Notes under the pieces: generated by a model
What the model was told of the DNA's origin: nothing
Database searches by the model: none
Seen by the model: the letters and a program-made list of their open reading frames with translations, nothing else
Source: Candidatus Gastranaerophilales bacterium
GTDB lineage: Bacteria; Cyanobacteriota; Vampirovibrionia; Gastranaerophilales; Gastranaerophilaceae
Assembly (NCBI GenBank): GCA_944323145.1
Contig: CALURJ010000006.1
Span: forward strand, 19,640-83,639
Length of the DNA: 64,000 nt
Direction: 5' to 3'
Part shown: positions 1 to 8,510 of the stretch, piece after piece
How positions within the stretch are numbered: position 1 is the stretch's first letter
Layout of the letters: each line of letters opens with the position of its first letter
Made by a program: the position numbers and the translations under genes

Positions 1-168
1 TTTCATCTTGCAGCAAATTACGGCGTCGGATTGATGCTTCAAAATGCAAACTTTTTTATTCTCGTTGTAATTTCAATGTTCTTAGGTGTTTTAGGAGCAA
101 CAGTTAATGCATTTTCAGGATTTTTAACATTTTGCGTGATAGATTTAGTTAATTCAGTGAGGAAATAA
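1..168 (+). CDS. C-terminal end of a membrane protein (partial)
   Basis: An open frame enters from the left edge and stops with TAA at 166-168. The 55 visible residues contain a strongly hydrophobic stretch (FFILVVISMFLGVLGA and following residues) ending in a short basic tail, so this looks like the last one or two membrane spans of an integral membrane protein. Its stop lies five bases before the mtnA start, so the two genes are probably cotranscribed. The family cannot be recognised from this fragment. Confidence 0.6.
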   Translation, partial: FHLAANYGVGLMLQNANFFILVVISMFLGVLGATVNAFSGFLTFCVIDLVNSVRK

Positions 169-173
169 TAAAA

Positions 174-1232
174 ATGGCAGAATTTCATTCAAAAATAAAA
201 ACAATAGAGTGGGTGGATAATTATTCAAAAATGGTTGATCAAACAGTATTGCCCTACGAATTTAAGTATGTAAATATTACAACAGGGCAAGAGATGTTTG
301 ATGCCATAAAAACAATGATTGTAAGAGGTGCTCCGGCAATCGGTGTTGCAGGCGCGCACGGAGTTGTCTTATATGCACAGGAACTCGCAAAAGAAAATCT
401 TTCTCGCGATGAATTTGTAAAAAAGCTTCTTGAAAAAGCTGACTATATGGCAACATCAAGACCTACTGCGGTAAATTTAATGTGGGCCGTTGAAAAACAA
501 AAAGAAATAATCAAAAATTCTACAGCAGATATTAAAGGTATTGTTGAAGAATTAAAGCATAACGCAATAAAACTTGAGGATGAAGACATTGCGATTAACA
601 AAAAAATCGGGGATTACGGTGCAGAAGTTGTCCCCAAAGGTGCAACAATTCTGACTCACTGTAATGCAGGCGGACTTGCAACCGTAGGCTATGGTACAGC
701 CTTGGGAGTTGTACGTTCGGCTTTTGCAAATGACCCGACAATCCAGGTTTTTGCCGATGAAACACGTCCCAGACAGCAGGGGGCTAGAATTACAACATTT
801 GAACTCACAATGGACGGCATTCCTACAACACTTATAACAGACGGAATGTGTTCGTATTTTATGAAAAAAGGCATGATTGATATGGTTGTTGTAGGTGCTG
901 ACAGAATTGCCGCAAACGGCGATACCGCAAATAAAATCGGAACATATACGGTTGCTATTGCCGCAAAATACCACAATATACCTTTTTATGTTGCAGCACC
1001 GCTATCCACAATTGATACATCTATCAAAACAGGGGACGAAATTGTCATTGAAGAACGCTCTCACGAAGAAGTTACCCATATTAACGGTAAAATAATATGC
1101 GCTCCTGATGTGAAGGTTATCAATCCCGGATTTGACGTAACACCGCATGAGCTTATTGCAGGAATTATTACGGAAAAAGGTATTTTAAGACCGGATTATA
1201 ACCAATCCATAAAACAGGCCTTTAATTCATAG
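174..1232 (+). CDS. mtnA: S-methyl-5-thioribose-1-phosphate isomerase
   Basis: Converts 5-methylthioribose-1-phosphate to methylthioribulose-1-phosphate in the methionine salvage pathway, in the cytoplasm. The 352 residues match the family length. Visible signatures are RGAPAIGVAGAHG (51-63), SRPTAVNLMWA (95-105), THCNAGGLAT with the catalytic Cys at 163, DETRPRQQGAR (195-205) and GADRIAANGD with the catalytic Asp at 243. A GAGG sequence overlapping the end of the upstream gene serves as ribosome site. No other salvage gene (mtnN, mtnK, mtnB) is in the window. It converges directly on the methyltransferase gene, the two stops abutting at 1232/1233. The homologous eIF2B-type subunits are excluded by the intact Cys/Asp pair. 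Confidence 0.96.
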   Translation: MAEFHSKIKTIEWVDNYSKMVDQTVLPYEFKYVNITTGQEMFDAIKTMIVRGAPAIGVAGAHGVVLYAQELAKENLSRDEFVKKLLEKADYMATSRPTAVNLMWAVEKQKEIIKNSTADIKGIVEELKHNAIKLEDEDIAINKKIGDYGAEVVPKGATILTHCNAGGLATVGYGTALGVVRSAFANDPTIQVFADETRPRQQGARITTFELTMDGIPTTLITDGMCSYFMKKGMIDMVVVGADRIAANGDTANKIGTYTVAIAAKYHNIPFYVAAPLSTIDTSIKTGDEIVIEERSHEEVTHINGKIICAPDVKVINPGFDVTPHELIAGIITEKGILRPDYNQSIKQAFNS

Positions 1233-1802
1233 TTATTTAATCTTACGTGCAAGAGATAGTCCGGCAGGTAAAGCTATAACTACATTTTCATAATCCGGAT
1301 GAGCATTTATAGCGTCTATAAAAGGTTTGCATTTAGCTTCATGGGATAATACGTTGTCACAGGCGATAATTCCGCCTTTTTTCATGTGCTTATCTATAAA
1401 TTCGAAATACTTTATGTATTCACTTTTATTAGCGTCAACAAATGCAAAGTCAATTATAAAATCATCGGGTAAATATTCCAGATGCATTAAAGCCGAACCC
1501 TTTAGAGTTGTTATTACATCAGCGACATTGCAGATTTTAAAATTTTCTTTAGCAACATCCAGACGTTTGTCATAAAACTCTATAGTTGTCAGATGCCCGC
1601 CGTTTTCCTTCACTGCTTTCCCGAGCCAGATACCCGAATATCCGTTCGATGTTCCGATTTCAAGAACATTTTTGGATTTTTCGGCTTTTACAAGAGTATA
1701 TAAAAATTCTCCGGTTACACGCGCAATATTCCAGAATTGCTTTTGTGTTTCTTCCAAATTTTTTAGTACATTTTCGGTAGTTTCATCAAAATATGTTATC
1801 AT
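1233..1802 (-). CDS. SAM-dependent O-methyltransferase (class I, catechol-OMT-like)
   Basis: A 189-residue methyltransferase of the small O-methyltransferase family 3 type. The SAM-binding motif I VLEIGTSNGYSGIWLG lies near residues 45-60, and the acidic IDFAFVDANKSEY segment near 115-128 matches the metal/SAM region of caffeoyl-CoA and catechol O-methyltransferases. The substrate cannot be told from sequence. Its ATG overlaps the stop of the upstream propeller gene by one base (TGATG), so translation is probably coupled. It is the last gene of the leftward grpE-dnaJ operon and has no obvious terminator before mtnA. Confidence 0.85.
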   Translation of the reverse strand: MITYFDETTENVLKNLEETQKQFWNIARVTGEFLYTLVKAEKSKNVLEIGTSNGYSGIWLGKAVKENGGHLTTIEFYDKRLDVAKENFKICNVADVITTLKGSALMHLEYLPDDFIIDFAFVDANKSEYIKYFEFIDKHMKKGGIIACDNVLSHEAKCKPFIDAINAHPDYENVVIALPAGLSLARKIK

Positions 1803-3268
1803 CAGTTAATCTTTTGAACCCTTTCGGTTACAACTATAGAGCTTGCCGGAATATCTATCGGAATTGATTTTATAACTTTATTTGTCCCTAAATCAAAAAC
1901 AGTATACAAAGAAGCTTTTGTGTCGGTAATCAAAGCAATATTTGTCCCTTCTATATGGTTAATTTTTGTTGAAAAACCGTTTGTATTCAAGTAAATTGCA
2001 TCTGTAAGCTGATCTGTTTTTGTGTCAAGAATTTGAATAGAATTATCGCCGGCGCCCAGTACATATAATCTGTCATGGAAAGTTAACATATCTACGGGCT
2101 TTTCGCAAATTTCAATTTCCGCAATCAAGCCTATTGTCTGATAATCAATTATCGCAAGACGATTTTTAGTTCTGCTTGTTATATAAATCTTGTTATTTGT
2201 AAATGCAATCTTTGAAACATTCGGGAATTTTCCGATTTCCTTCAACAGATAATTATTGTCAAGTTCTATAGCCCAGATGTCACGTGTCTTTTTGTCGTAA
2301 TAAAACAGTTTTGTACCGTCATCAGAAAGTGTCAATTTCTCACACATACCGGTAATTTTAATCTGTTTAGACAACGTCATTGTTTCAAGGTTCACGGTAT
2401 AAATGCTTGAATCAACAGAGCTTGAAATATAAGCTATATTCTTGTTTCTGTCAATAACAATTTCATCGGGCTGAGTTTTTGTATAAATCTGTTTAATAAT
2501 TTGATCATCAGCAAGTGAAATTACATCCACAGAAGGCTTTTCATAAGCCGTAACAAGCAAAAATTTATTATCATAAGCCTGCATAGAAATCGGAACATTT
2601 ATTTGCTTGAGCGAATATTCGGGAGTCTTTGCTCCGGGATTGAACACCTGAATATTTTTAGAATACGGAGATGACGCAAAAAAACTTTTATTTTTCAAAG
2701 GCGGAATTTGTGAAAGTGTTTTCAAAGTCGAACCAGAAAGTTCAGAAATCACAGGCTTTGAATTTTCCACCCTTATCCCTGGATCATTGACCGTTTTTAT
2801 CTGAAGATTACCAACAATTGATTTTAAATTTTCAGGAATAACAAGTCCTTTCGGTACAAGCATATCCTGAGGTAAAAGTCCTGTTTTTAATTCCATAGGC
2901 GGATTTGCCATTTTCCCGACTGTTTTATAACCGCGCGGATCATTTACCACTTTCAAAAGAGCAAAATCATTATTCAATATTACAACATCAGGTTTTGAAG
3001 CAAGAGTTTTACCTGACGGGTATGTCTGTTTAATCGCAAGAGTTTCAGGATTTAAGATTTTGGCAGGAAACAACGGAAGATAAATAGTATTATCCGGCAG
3101 TATTATTACCCCGTCAAACCTGAAAGTCGTTTTTGGAAAATCCTTTGCTATCAATTTTTGTACATCATCGGGAATAGTTGCAGCAAAAGAATAAGCGGAA
3201 AGTGAAAATATTGTCACAACCGTTAAAAGTAACTTTGTTGACGCACTTTTAAGCTGCTTTATAAACAT
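1802..3268 (-). CDS. Secreted YncE-like beta-propeller protein
   Basis: A 488-residue exported protein. The N-terminus has a basic start, a hydrophobic core (LLLTVVTIFSLSAYSFA) and a likely cleavage site after AFA/AAT near residue 30. Residues about 200-480 contain repeated units such as 'IDRNKNIAYISSSVDSSIY', 'LSDDGTKLFYYDKKTRD' and 'TDTKASLYTVFDLGTNKV', typical of seven-bladed YVTN/YncE propellers, which usually bind peptides or ligands in the periplasm. The first 170 residues after the signal form a separate, unrecognised domain. The ATG overlaps the dnaJ stop (TAATG). Its place in a chaperone operon suggests an envelope quality-control or binding role, but that is only inference. Confidence 0.75.
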   Translation of the reverse strand: MFIKQLKSASTKLLLTVVTIFSLSAYSFAATIPDDVQKLIAKDFPKTTFRFDGVIILPDNTIYLPLFPAKILNPETLAIKQTYPSGKTLASKPDVVILNNDFALLKVVNDPRGYKTVGKMANPPMELKTGLLPQDMLVPKGLVIPENLKSIVGNLQIKTVNDPGIRVENSKPVISELSGSTLKTLSQIPPLKNKSFFASSPYSKNIQVFNPGAKTPEYSLKQINVPISMQAYDNKFLLVTAYEKPSVDVISLADDQIIKQIYTKTQPDEIVIDRNKNIAYISSSVDSSIYTVNLETMTLSKQIKITGMCEKLTLSDDGTKLFYYDKKTRDIWAIELDNNYLLKEIGKFPNVSKIAFTNNKIYITSRTKNRLAIIDYQTIGLIAEIEICEKPVDMLTFHDRLYVLGAGDNSIQILDTKTDQLTDAIYLNTNGFSTKINHIEGTNIALITDTKASLYTVFDLGTNKVIKSIPIDIPASSIVVTERVQKIN

Positions 3269-4398
3269 TACTGAAATACCCCTTTTACCTTATCCATAAT
3301 TGTTGCCTGCTGTTTTGCTTTCTGATTGTTTTGTAATTCATACAATCTTCTGTATAAGCTGCGTTCTTCATCAGAAAGCTTTGTCGGAGTTTTAACCGCT
3401 ACAATTACTATATGATCGCCTCTCTGGGACGGTCTTTGAATAAATGGGACACCGGCTCCTTTTATTTTTATTGAATTACCGCTTTGAATTCCGGGCTGAA
3501 CAACAATTTTTTGCTCCCCGTTAAGAGTTTTTACAACCACTTCATCGCCAAGAGCTGCCTGAGCAGGGGTTATATCAAGACGAGAGTAAACATTGTTGCC
3601 GTCACGTTTGAAATAATCAGAGGCTTTAACATGCAGCACAACATACAAATCACCTGCCGGCCCGCCGTTAGTACCTGCATCCCCTTCGCCAGACACTCTG
3701 ATTTTTGACATATTATCAACACCAGCAGGAATTTTAACATTAATTTTCTTTTCTTTTTGAACTTTACCCTGTCCTTTGCAGTCCTTACAAGGATTCATAA
3801 TCTTTTTACCCGTTCCGTGGCAATCAGGACATGTAACAATTTGAGCAAACGAACCCAAAGGGGTGCGTGTAACTTGCTGTACCTGGCCTGAACCGTGGCA
3901 AGTCGGACAGGTTACCGGTTTTGAGCCTTTTTCAGCGCCGGTTCCTCCGCAAGAAGGACAATTTTCAAGATGGTCAAATTTTATTTCTTTTTCAGTTCCG
4001 AATACTGCCTGTTCAAAATCAATTTCAATATCAAGTCTTAAATCATCCCCTTCAACAGGCGCATTAGGATCCGGTCTCCCGCCAAAACCAAAACCGCCCA
4101 TACCGCCAAAGAATGAGTTAAATATATCATTCAAATCGCCAAAACCACCCGCAAAAGGCCCGCCGGTATCAAATCCTGCATTTTTCAACCCATCCTCGCC
4201 GTAACGGTCATAGGTAGCACGTTTATTATCGTCCATTAAGGTCTCATAAGCTTTGCCGAGTTCTTTAAACTTTTCTTCAGCATCCGGAGCTTTATTAACA
4301 TCGGGGTGCAATGTTCTTGCTTTCCTTCTGAAAGCAGATTTTATTTCATCTTTCGAGGCATCTTTTGATACTCCGAGTATTTCATAGTAATCAGTCAT
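3268..4398 (-). CDS. dnaJ: Chaperone DnaJ (Hsp40)
   Basis: Type I Hsp40 co-chaperone that delivers substrates to DnaK and stimulates its ATPase. All domains are visible in 376 residues: J domain 3-67 with the HPD triad at 31-33, a Gly/Phe-rich linker about 70-110, four CxxCxGxG zinc repeats (147-154, 164-171, 190-197, 204-211), and the C-terminal substrate domains. The gene follows grpE after 64 bases without an intervening dnaK, unlike the common grpE-dnaK-dnaJ order. The stop overlaps the start of the next gene. Confidence 0.98.
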   Translation of the reverse strand: MTDYYEILGVSKDASKDEIKSAFRRKARTLHPDVNKAPDAEEKFKELGKAYETLMDDNKRATYDRYGEDGLKNAGFDTGGPFAGGFGDLNDIFNSFFGGMGGFGFGGRPDPNAPVEGDDLRLDIEIDFEQAVFGTEKEIKFDHLENCPSCGGTGAEKGSKPVTCPTCHGSGQVQQVTRTPLGSFAQIVTCPDCHGTGKKIMNPCKDCKGQGKVQKEKKINVKIPAGVDNMSKIRVSGEGDAGTNGGPAGDLYVVLHVKASDYFKRDGNNVYSRLDITPAQAALGDEVVVKTLNGEQKIVVQPGIQSGNSIKIKGAGVPFIQRPSQRGDHIVIVAVKTPTKLSDEERSLYRRLYELQNNQKAKQQATIMDKVKGVFQ

Positions 4399-4462
4399 TT
4401 ATATAAATTCTTCCCTATCTTCCAATAATATTTATTATAGCAGAAAAACTGATAGCGAAGTA

Positions 4463-5041
4463 TCAGCTTTCAGAAGTTGCAACGTTAACAAGTGCAGGTC
4501 TTAAGACCTTGTCACCCATTTTATATCCCTTTTGTAATTCATTCAAAATTGTATGTTCCGGTTTATCTGATGTAGGTGTCCTCATAACAGCATCATGAAA
4601 ATTCGGGTCAAACTCTTTGCCTTCTGTTTCAATTGTCTCAAGCCCCAACTTTGTCAAAGCATCAATTACCTGTTTATGAACAAGATTAAAACTTTCTTTA
4701 ACCTTTTCACAGTCGTCCACATTTTCAAGAGCCTTTTTACCGCGTTCAAAATTATCAAGAACTTCAATCATTTTTTTGAGGGCATTTTCCGTACCAAACT
4801 TCAAAAGTTCTTCTCTTTCATGCTCCTGTCTTTTTCTGTAGTTATCAAAATCAGCGGCAAGCCTTACGTATTGCTGGTTTAAAGTATCATATTTTTTCTG
4901 AAGCTCGCTTTCAGCCTCTCCGCCGGAAGTTTTATCTTCATTTGATTCTTCGTTTTCTTCAGCGGAAGTTTCGTTTTTAGCAGCTTCTTCCAAATCTTCC
5001 GGATTTTTAAACGGGTTGTTATTATGATGTTTATGTGACAT
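4463..5041 (-). CDS. grpE: Nucleotide exchange factor GrpE
   Basis: Releases ADP from DnaK. The 192-residue protein has a long acidic disordered N-terminus (about 1-45), a coiled-coil helix (about 46-110, with RKRQEHEREELLKFGTENAL) and the C-terminal beta-wing carrying FDPNFHDAVM and LRPALVNVA, the family signature. An AGGTAGAG ribosome site precedes the ATG. A promoter-like pair (TTGTTT, 16 bases, TATAAT, 5098-5071 on this strand) lies just upstream. No CIRCE inverted repeat is visible, so heat control by HrcA is not supported here. Confidence 0.97.
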   Translation of the reverse strand: MSHKHHNNNPFKNPEDLEEAAKNETSAEENEESNEDKTSGGEAESELQKKYDTLNQQYVRLAADFDNYRKRQEHEREELLKFGTENALKKMIEVLDNFERGKKALENVDDCEKVKESFNLVHKQVIDALTKLGLETIETEGKEFDPNFHDAVMRTPTSDKPEHTILNELQKGYKMGDKVLRPALVNVATSES

Positions 5042-5070
5042 TTCTCTACCTCATTAATACATATATAATT

Positions 5071-5098
5071 ATTATAGTTTATCAAAATTAATAAACAA
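5071..5098 (-). promoter_or_regulatory. Putative sigma-70 promoter of the grpE-dnaJ operon
   Basis: On the minus strand TTGTTT (5098-5093) and TATAAT (5076-5071) are separated by 16 bases and lie about 30 bases before the grpE ATG. The -10 is consensus; the -35 matches 4 of 6. Confidence 0.5.
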
Positions 5099-5126
5099 CA
5101 AAAATTTATTATTTTTTAATAATTCA

Positions 5127-5235
5127 AGCCGAGCGGAGGCACGAGCGAAGCGAGAGGTGAACACTAATCAGCGGAAACGTTGAGTTTTCGATGGTAGTGT
5201 GAGCGTTACCGTTTAACGCGAGGCGCAGCAGAAAC
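5127..5235. repeat. GC-rich structured intergenic element
   Basis: A GC-rich block stands out in the otherwise AT-rich grpE-murA gap. It contains GAGCGAAGCGAG and two inverted repeats: ACACTA (5161-5166) with TAGTGT (5195-5200), and GCGTTA (5203-5208) with TAACGC (5214-5219). There is no credible reading frame. It resembles a dispersed REP-like or decayed MITE-like element rather than a gene. Confidence 0.5.
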
Positions 5236-5263
5236 AAAATTTATCTTTACATAATTTAACTTA

Positions 5264-5292
5264 TTTACATCAACAAAAGATAATTGTATTAT
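5264..5292 (+). promoter_or_regulatory. Putative sigma-70 promoter of murA
   Basis: TTTACA (5264-5269), 17 bases, TATTAT (5287-5292), about 50 bases before the murA start. Both boxes match the consensus in 5 of 6 positions. Confidence 0.5.
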
Positions 5293-5341
5293 TATAATGT
5301 AAGGTAAATAATTAATTATTTTTTATTAAAAGGTAAGAAAA

Positions 5342-6664
5342 TTGACTCAGAAATATTTTATAAAGGGTGGTACCCCGTTAAGAGGTGAAGTTTCAATAGG
5401 CGGAGCAAAAAATTCAGTGTTAAAACTTATGGCTGCCGCACTATTAGCAAAAGGTGAAACCAAAATTCACAACGTTCCTGATTTAACGGACGTTGAAATT
5501 ATGCTGAATGTTATTGCCCAATTAGGAGCAAAAACAACTTATAATAAAGCAGAAAAATCAGTAACAATTGATGCATCGGATTTAACAAGCATTACCGCAA
5601 AATATGAACTGGTAAGCAAGATGAGAGCTTCATTTATAGTTCTCGGGGCGCTTGTGTCACGCTGCAAGGAAGCTATCGTAGCATTACCCGGCGGATGTGC
5701 AATCGGTGAACGCCGCGTTGATTTTCACATTAAAGGACTTGAAGCACTGGGTGCTAAAATCAAAATTGAAAACGGATATGTTCATGCAAAAGCTTCAAAA
5801 CTTGTCGGAACAGATATCTATCTTGATATTCCGTCAGTCGGTGCAACCGAAAACCTTATGCTGGCATCAATCCTCGCAGAAGGTTCTACAAGAATTCAAA
5901 ATGCAGCACAAGAACCGGAAATTGTGGATCTGGCAAACTTCTTAAACTCTATGGGTGCAGATGTAATCGGAGCAGGCACTTCTGAAATTGTAATTAACGG
6001 TGTTAAGCAGGAAAATCTTCATCCTATAGAATACACTACAATTCCTGACAGAATTGAAGCAGGAACATTTATGTCTGCAATTATTGCAACTAAAGGAAAA
6101 GCTATTATAAAAAATGTTTTCCCTGCTCATTTGACATTCTTTACCGACAAACTTCTTAAAATGGGAGCTAATATTAAACTTATTGAACCTAATTCCCTTG
6201 AAGTTTCATGCAAAAACAGACTTAATTCAATTAATTTTATTACACAGCCTTATCCGGGATTTCCGACAGATTTGCAGTCAATGGCAATGACTCTTTTGAC
6301 CACTGCAAACGGAGTGGGAATTATTACGGAAAGTCTGTACGAAAACAGATTTATGCAGGTTCCGGAACTCAGACGCATGGGCGCTGATATCCATCAGGAC
6401 AGAAACCATGCAATAATTAAAGGAGTTAAAAAACTTACAGGCGCAACTTTAGCCGCAAGCGACCTCAGAGCCGGTGCATCTCTTGTAGTTGCAGCCTTAA
6501 TGGCTGAGGGCAATTCCACTATCGAAAACTTACATCATATAGATAGAGGATACGAAAATTTTGAAAGTAAGCTAAGATTATTAGGAGGGAAAATAGAGAG
6601 AAGAGATGATGACATAATTTCTCCTGTTGAACCTAAAGTTAACCTAACGGAGGGCTTACTCTAA
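5342..6664 (+). CDS. murA: UDP-N-acetylglucosamine 1-carboxyvinyltransferase
   Basis: First committed step of peptidoglycan synthesis: transfers enolpyruvate from PEP to UDP-GlcNAc in the cytoplasm. The 440 residues match the family and show the active-site loop LPGGCAIGERRVDFHIKGLE with the catalytic Cys at 119, the residue attacked by fosfomycin, and KMRASFIVLGAL before it. The start is TTG: the frame is closed by a stop at 5327-5329 and no ATG follows until well inside the conserved region, while AAAGGTAAG lies at ribosome-site distance. The stop overlaps the next start (TAATG), giving a coupled pair. Confidence 0.97.
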   Translation: MTQKYFIKGGTPLRGEVSIGGAKNSVLKLMAAALLAKGETKIHNVPDLTDVEIMLNVIAQLGAKTTYNKAEKSVTIDASDLTSITAKYELVSKMRASFIVLGALVSRCKEAIVALPGGCAIGERRVDFHIKGLEALGAKIKIENGYVHAKASKLVGTDIYLDIPSVGATENLMLASILAEGSTRIQNAAQEPEIVDLANFLNSMGADVIGAGTSEIVINGVKQENLHPIEYTTIPDRIEAGTFMSAIIATKGKAIIKNVFPAHLTFFTDKLLKMGANIKLIEPNSLEVSCKNRLNSINFITQPYPGFPTDLQSMAMTLLTTANGVGIITESLYENRFMQVPELRRMGADIHQDRNHAIIKGVKKLTGATLAASDLRAGASLVVAALMAEGNSTIENLHHIDRGYENFESKLRLLGGKIERRDDDIISPVEPKVNLTEGLL

Positions 6665-6999
6665 TGACAGCTGCCTACAAACGCTGGTATGATCATGATC
6701 CTTTATTACTTGAGGTTATTGAGCTTTTAAAAAATTATCAAACAGAATTGAGAGCTCAGGCTGAAATCTTTCTGCAAAAAATTGAAGAAAAGGTTTCTAA
6801 AGAAACAATCGATAAATTTTATGCAATGGTAAAGCCTGTAAATGCAAATAACCGTTGGTACGATAAAGATCCGGTTATATCAAAGACAGTTGAAATTTTA
6901 AGGATTGTTCCTCCGGAAGCACAGAAAATATGTGCACAAAATTTTATCAGAACCCTTAAAGAAATGGGAATTGAATATAAAAGCCCAAACGGAACGTAG
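6664..6999 (+). CDS. Small protein with duplicated RWYDxDP motif, coupled to murA
   Basis: A 111-residue soluble protein of unknown function. RWYDHDP (7-13) and RWYDKDP (64-70) each start a similar helical half (LLLEVIELLKNYQTELRAQ versus VISKTVEILRIVPPEAQKI), so the protein is an internal tandem duplication of about 55 residues. Start and murA stop overlap in TAATG, which argues that it is real and made in fixed ratio with MurA. The last three codons and the TAG stop lie inside a hairpin repeat (6991-7006). No signal peptide or membrane span. Confidence 0.75.
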   Translation: MTAAYKRWYDHDPLLLEVIELLKNYQTELRAQAEIFLQKIEEKVSKETIDKFYAMVKPVNANNRWYDKDPVISKTVEILRIVPPEAQKICAQNFIRTLKEMGIEYKSPNGT

Positions 7000-7006
7000 C
7001 CGTTCC
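6991..7006. repeat. Hairpin repeat GGAACG-TAGC-CGTTCC
   Basis: A 6-bp perfect stem with a TAGC loop that supplies the stop codon of the preceding gene. It is the same element as GGAGCG-TAGC-CGCTCC in the tandem repeats at 28210-28354, with one compensated base pair (A-T for G-C). Confidence 0.6.
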
Positions 7007-7021
7007 ATCTGACATATATAT

Positions 7022-7053
7022 AAAAAAAGATGGTCTTGATGCCATCTTTTTTA
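7022..7053 (+). terminator. Rho-independent terminator after the murA operon
   Basis: AAAAAAGATGG, an 8-base loop, then CCATCTTTTTT. The T-rich 3' arm suits the rightward murA transcript; the A-rich 5' arm could also stop the leftward gene that converges from 7366. Confidence 0.85.
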
Positions 7054-7081
7054 TTGTTCCTTTTTCCTAAATTCCTATTGA

Positions 7082-7366
7082 TTATCTAACGACATTTGTT
7101 ACAAAGTTTGCTATTTCGAAGAACGAATCCTTTACAAATTCTTTTGCCAGTGTTTTAATCGGTCTGTTTTCGATTACATCAAATACGTAATAAATCGGAT
7201 CTCTGGCATTATTAAAACGCATTCTTCTGTCTTTCATTGCAAGATAATTATAATCTTCAATGTTAAATTCTGTATCCTGTTTTTTATTTCTTCTTTTTCT
7301 GAGAAGCGAACCAAACTGTCCGTTTCCGCTTGTATTATTATTTAATTCGCCTGTTGTCGGTAACAT
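7082..7366 (-). CDS. Small hypothetical protein
   Basis: A 94-residue protein not matched to a known family. It has a polar N-terminus, a basic patch LLRKRRNKKQ near 21-30, and a C-terminal half with alternating aromatic residues (DPIYYVFDVIENRP, then a helix ending NFVTNVV). A purine-rich AGAGAGA lies upstream of the ATG. No signal peptide. It stands alone between the murA terminator and the XRE gene. Confidence 0.5.
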   Translation of the reverse strand: MLPTTGELNNNTSGNGQFGSLLRKRRNKKQDTEFNIEDYNYLAMKDRRMRFNNARDPIYYVFDVIENRPIKTLAKEFVKDSFFEIANFVTNVVR

Positions 7367-7479
7367 TTTCTTTTTCTCTCTCTTATTTATCTCTTACATA
7401 TATATAAAGTATATAAGAAAGAAAAAATTGCTTTTTGTAGGCTATACAACTTTACATTTCGTAACAAAAAAGCAAAAAT

Positions 7480-7689
7480 TTAGTCAAAATCTATAAGCTT
7501 GGTAAGGGACACGCCAAGGGTATCAGCAATAAGAAAAAGTTTTCTAAGGCTTATATATTCCCTGCCCGTTTCAATACAGGCAAGGTGTTCTCTCGAAAAA
7601 TTAATCTTCTCAGAAAATTCGTTCTGGGACCAATTTTTCAACTTTCTATAATATTTAATATTTTGTCCAAGTTTTTCAAGTCTTGACAT
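7480..7689 (-). CDS. Small XRE-family helix-turn-helix regulator
   Basis: A 69-residue protein that is almost only an HTH_3 domain: LGQNIKYYRKLKNWSQNEFS (helices 1-2), then REHLACIETGREYISLRKL (recognition helix) and a final helix. The ATG at 7689 was chosen over a TTG ten codons upstream because homologous domains begin at this point. It is transcribed away from the prepilin gene at 7792, and the intervening 102 bases contain a palindrome (TGTAAG-N7-CTTACA). The same arrangement recurs at 14644-15837, so it likely represses itself and/or the prepilin gene. Confidence 0.85.
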   Translation of the reverse strand: MSRLEKLGQNIKYYRKLKNWSQNEFSEKINFSREHLACIETGREYISLRKLFLIADTLGVSLTKLIDFD

Positions 7690-7722
7690 AAAACTATTTT
7701 GCAACAATAATATTAACAAATA

Positions 7723-7741
7723 TGTAAGATGATACCTTACA
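7723..7741. promoter_or_regulatory. Candidate operator between XRE regulator and prepilin gene
   Basis: TGTAAG (7723-7728) and CTTACA (7736-7741) form a perfect 6-bp inverted repeat with 7-base spacing in the divergent intergenic region, the size expected for an XRE dimer site. Confidence 0.45.
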
Positions 7742-7791
7742 AAATTAAATCGTTTTATTATTAATTTGAACTTTTCAAGGAAAGGAATAGT

Positions 7792-8508
7792 ATGGCAAAA
7801 GGTTTTACTCTGGCAGAAGTTTTAGTTACTCTGGGAATAATAGGCGTTGTTGCGGCAATGACAATTCCGACATTAATTCAGGAGCATCAAAAAAGAGCGC
7901 TTGCAACAGCAACAAAAAAATTCTACTCAACAATGTCACAGGCTGTAAGAACATATATGGCAGAAGAGGGTGTTGATGATTTAAGAAATACCCCGCTTGC
8001 AAGAGATAACTATGGAGATGAAGAAGACTCGCCGGAAGCCATTTCATCTATCAGAAATTTTGTAACAAAATACCTGAAGGTTGCAAAAGAATGTGACCAC
8101 GATGCAAATGACTGCTTTGCCGAAGAATATAAAAATTTTGACGGAAGCGAACCCGAAAGTAATATTTTCACAACCGGAAGCAACTACGATTCGAGTCGTG
8201 ACTATGTTCTTTCAGATGGCAGTATATTACGTATAGGATACTATACAAACCCAATTGCCGTATACGTAGATGTAAACGGTAAAAAGGGACCAAACAGAGT
8301 CGGTTATGACTTATGGAGCATGAGTATATTCTATGACGGAACTATTGATGAATCCGGTATTACACCAGAATGCCGGAGGGATAAAGATGATTGCTTACTT
8401 TCTTCAATTGAAGAATGGAGAGAATATCGCTTTGAAGATTGCAAAAATGGACAATATGGCGGATGTTTCGGGCACTTTATAGAAAACAACTTCAGTTTCG
8501 ACTATTGA
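7792..8508 (+). CDS. Prepilin-like protein (type IV pilin/pseudopilin N-terminus)
   Basis: A 238-residue protein with a class III leader: MAKG, then FTLAEVLVTLGIIGVVAAMT with Glu at +5, the site for PilD-type cleavage and methylation. The globular part has paired cysteines and the motif VDVNGKKGPNRVGYD near 160-175, followed by a DGTI segment; the same DVNG..PN loop occurs in the prepilins at 15100 and 38907. It may be a minor pilin or pseudopilin exported by a type IV pilus or type II-like machine located elsewhere. An AAGGAAAGGA ribosome site precedes the ATG. It is divergent from an XRE regulator. Confidence 0.85.
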   Translation: MAKGFTLAEVLVTLGIIGVVAAMTIPTLIQEHQKRALATATKKFYSTMSQAVRTYMAEEGVDDLRNTPLARDNYGDEEDSPEAISSIRNFVTKYLKVAKECDHDANDCFAEEYKNFDGSEPESNIFTTGSNYDSSRDYVLSDGSILRIGYYTNPIAVYVDVNGKKGPNRVGYDLWSMSIFYDGTIDESGITPECRRDKDDCLLSSIEEWREYRFEDCKNGQYGGCFGHFIENNFSFDY

Positions 8509-8510
8509 TA

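Noticed and set aside
5042..5110. CIRCE/HrcA operator before grpE
   Set aside because: No TTAGCACTC-N9-GAGTGCTAA-like inverted repeat; only a sigma-70-like promoter is visible.
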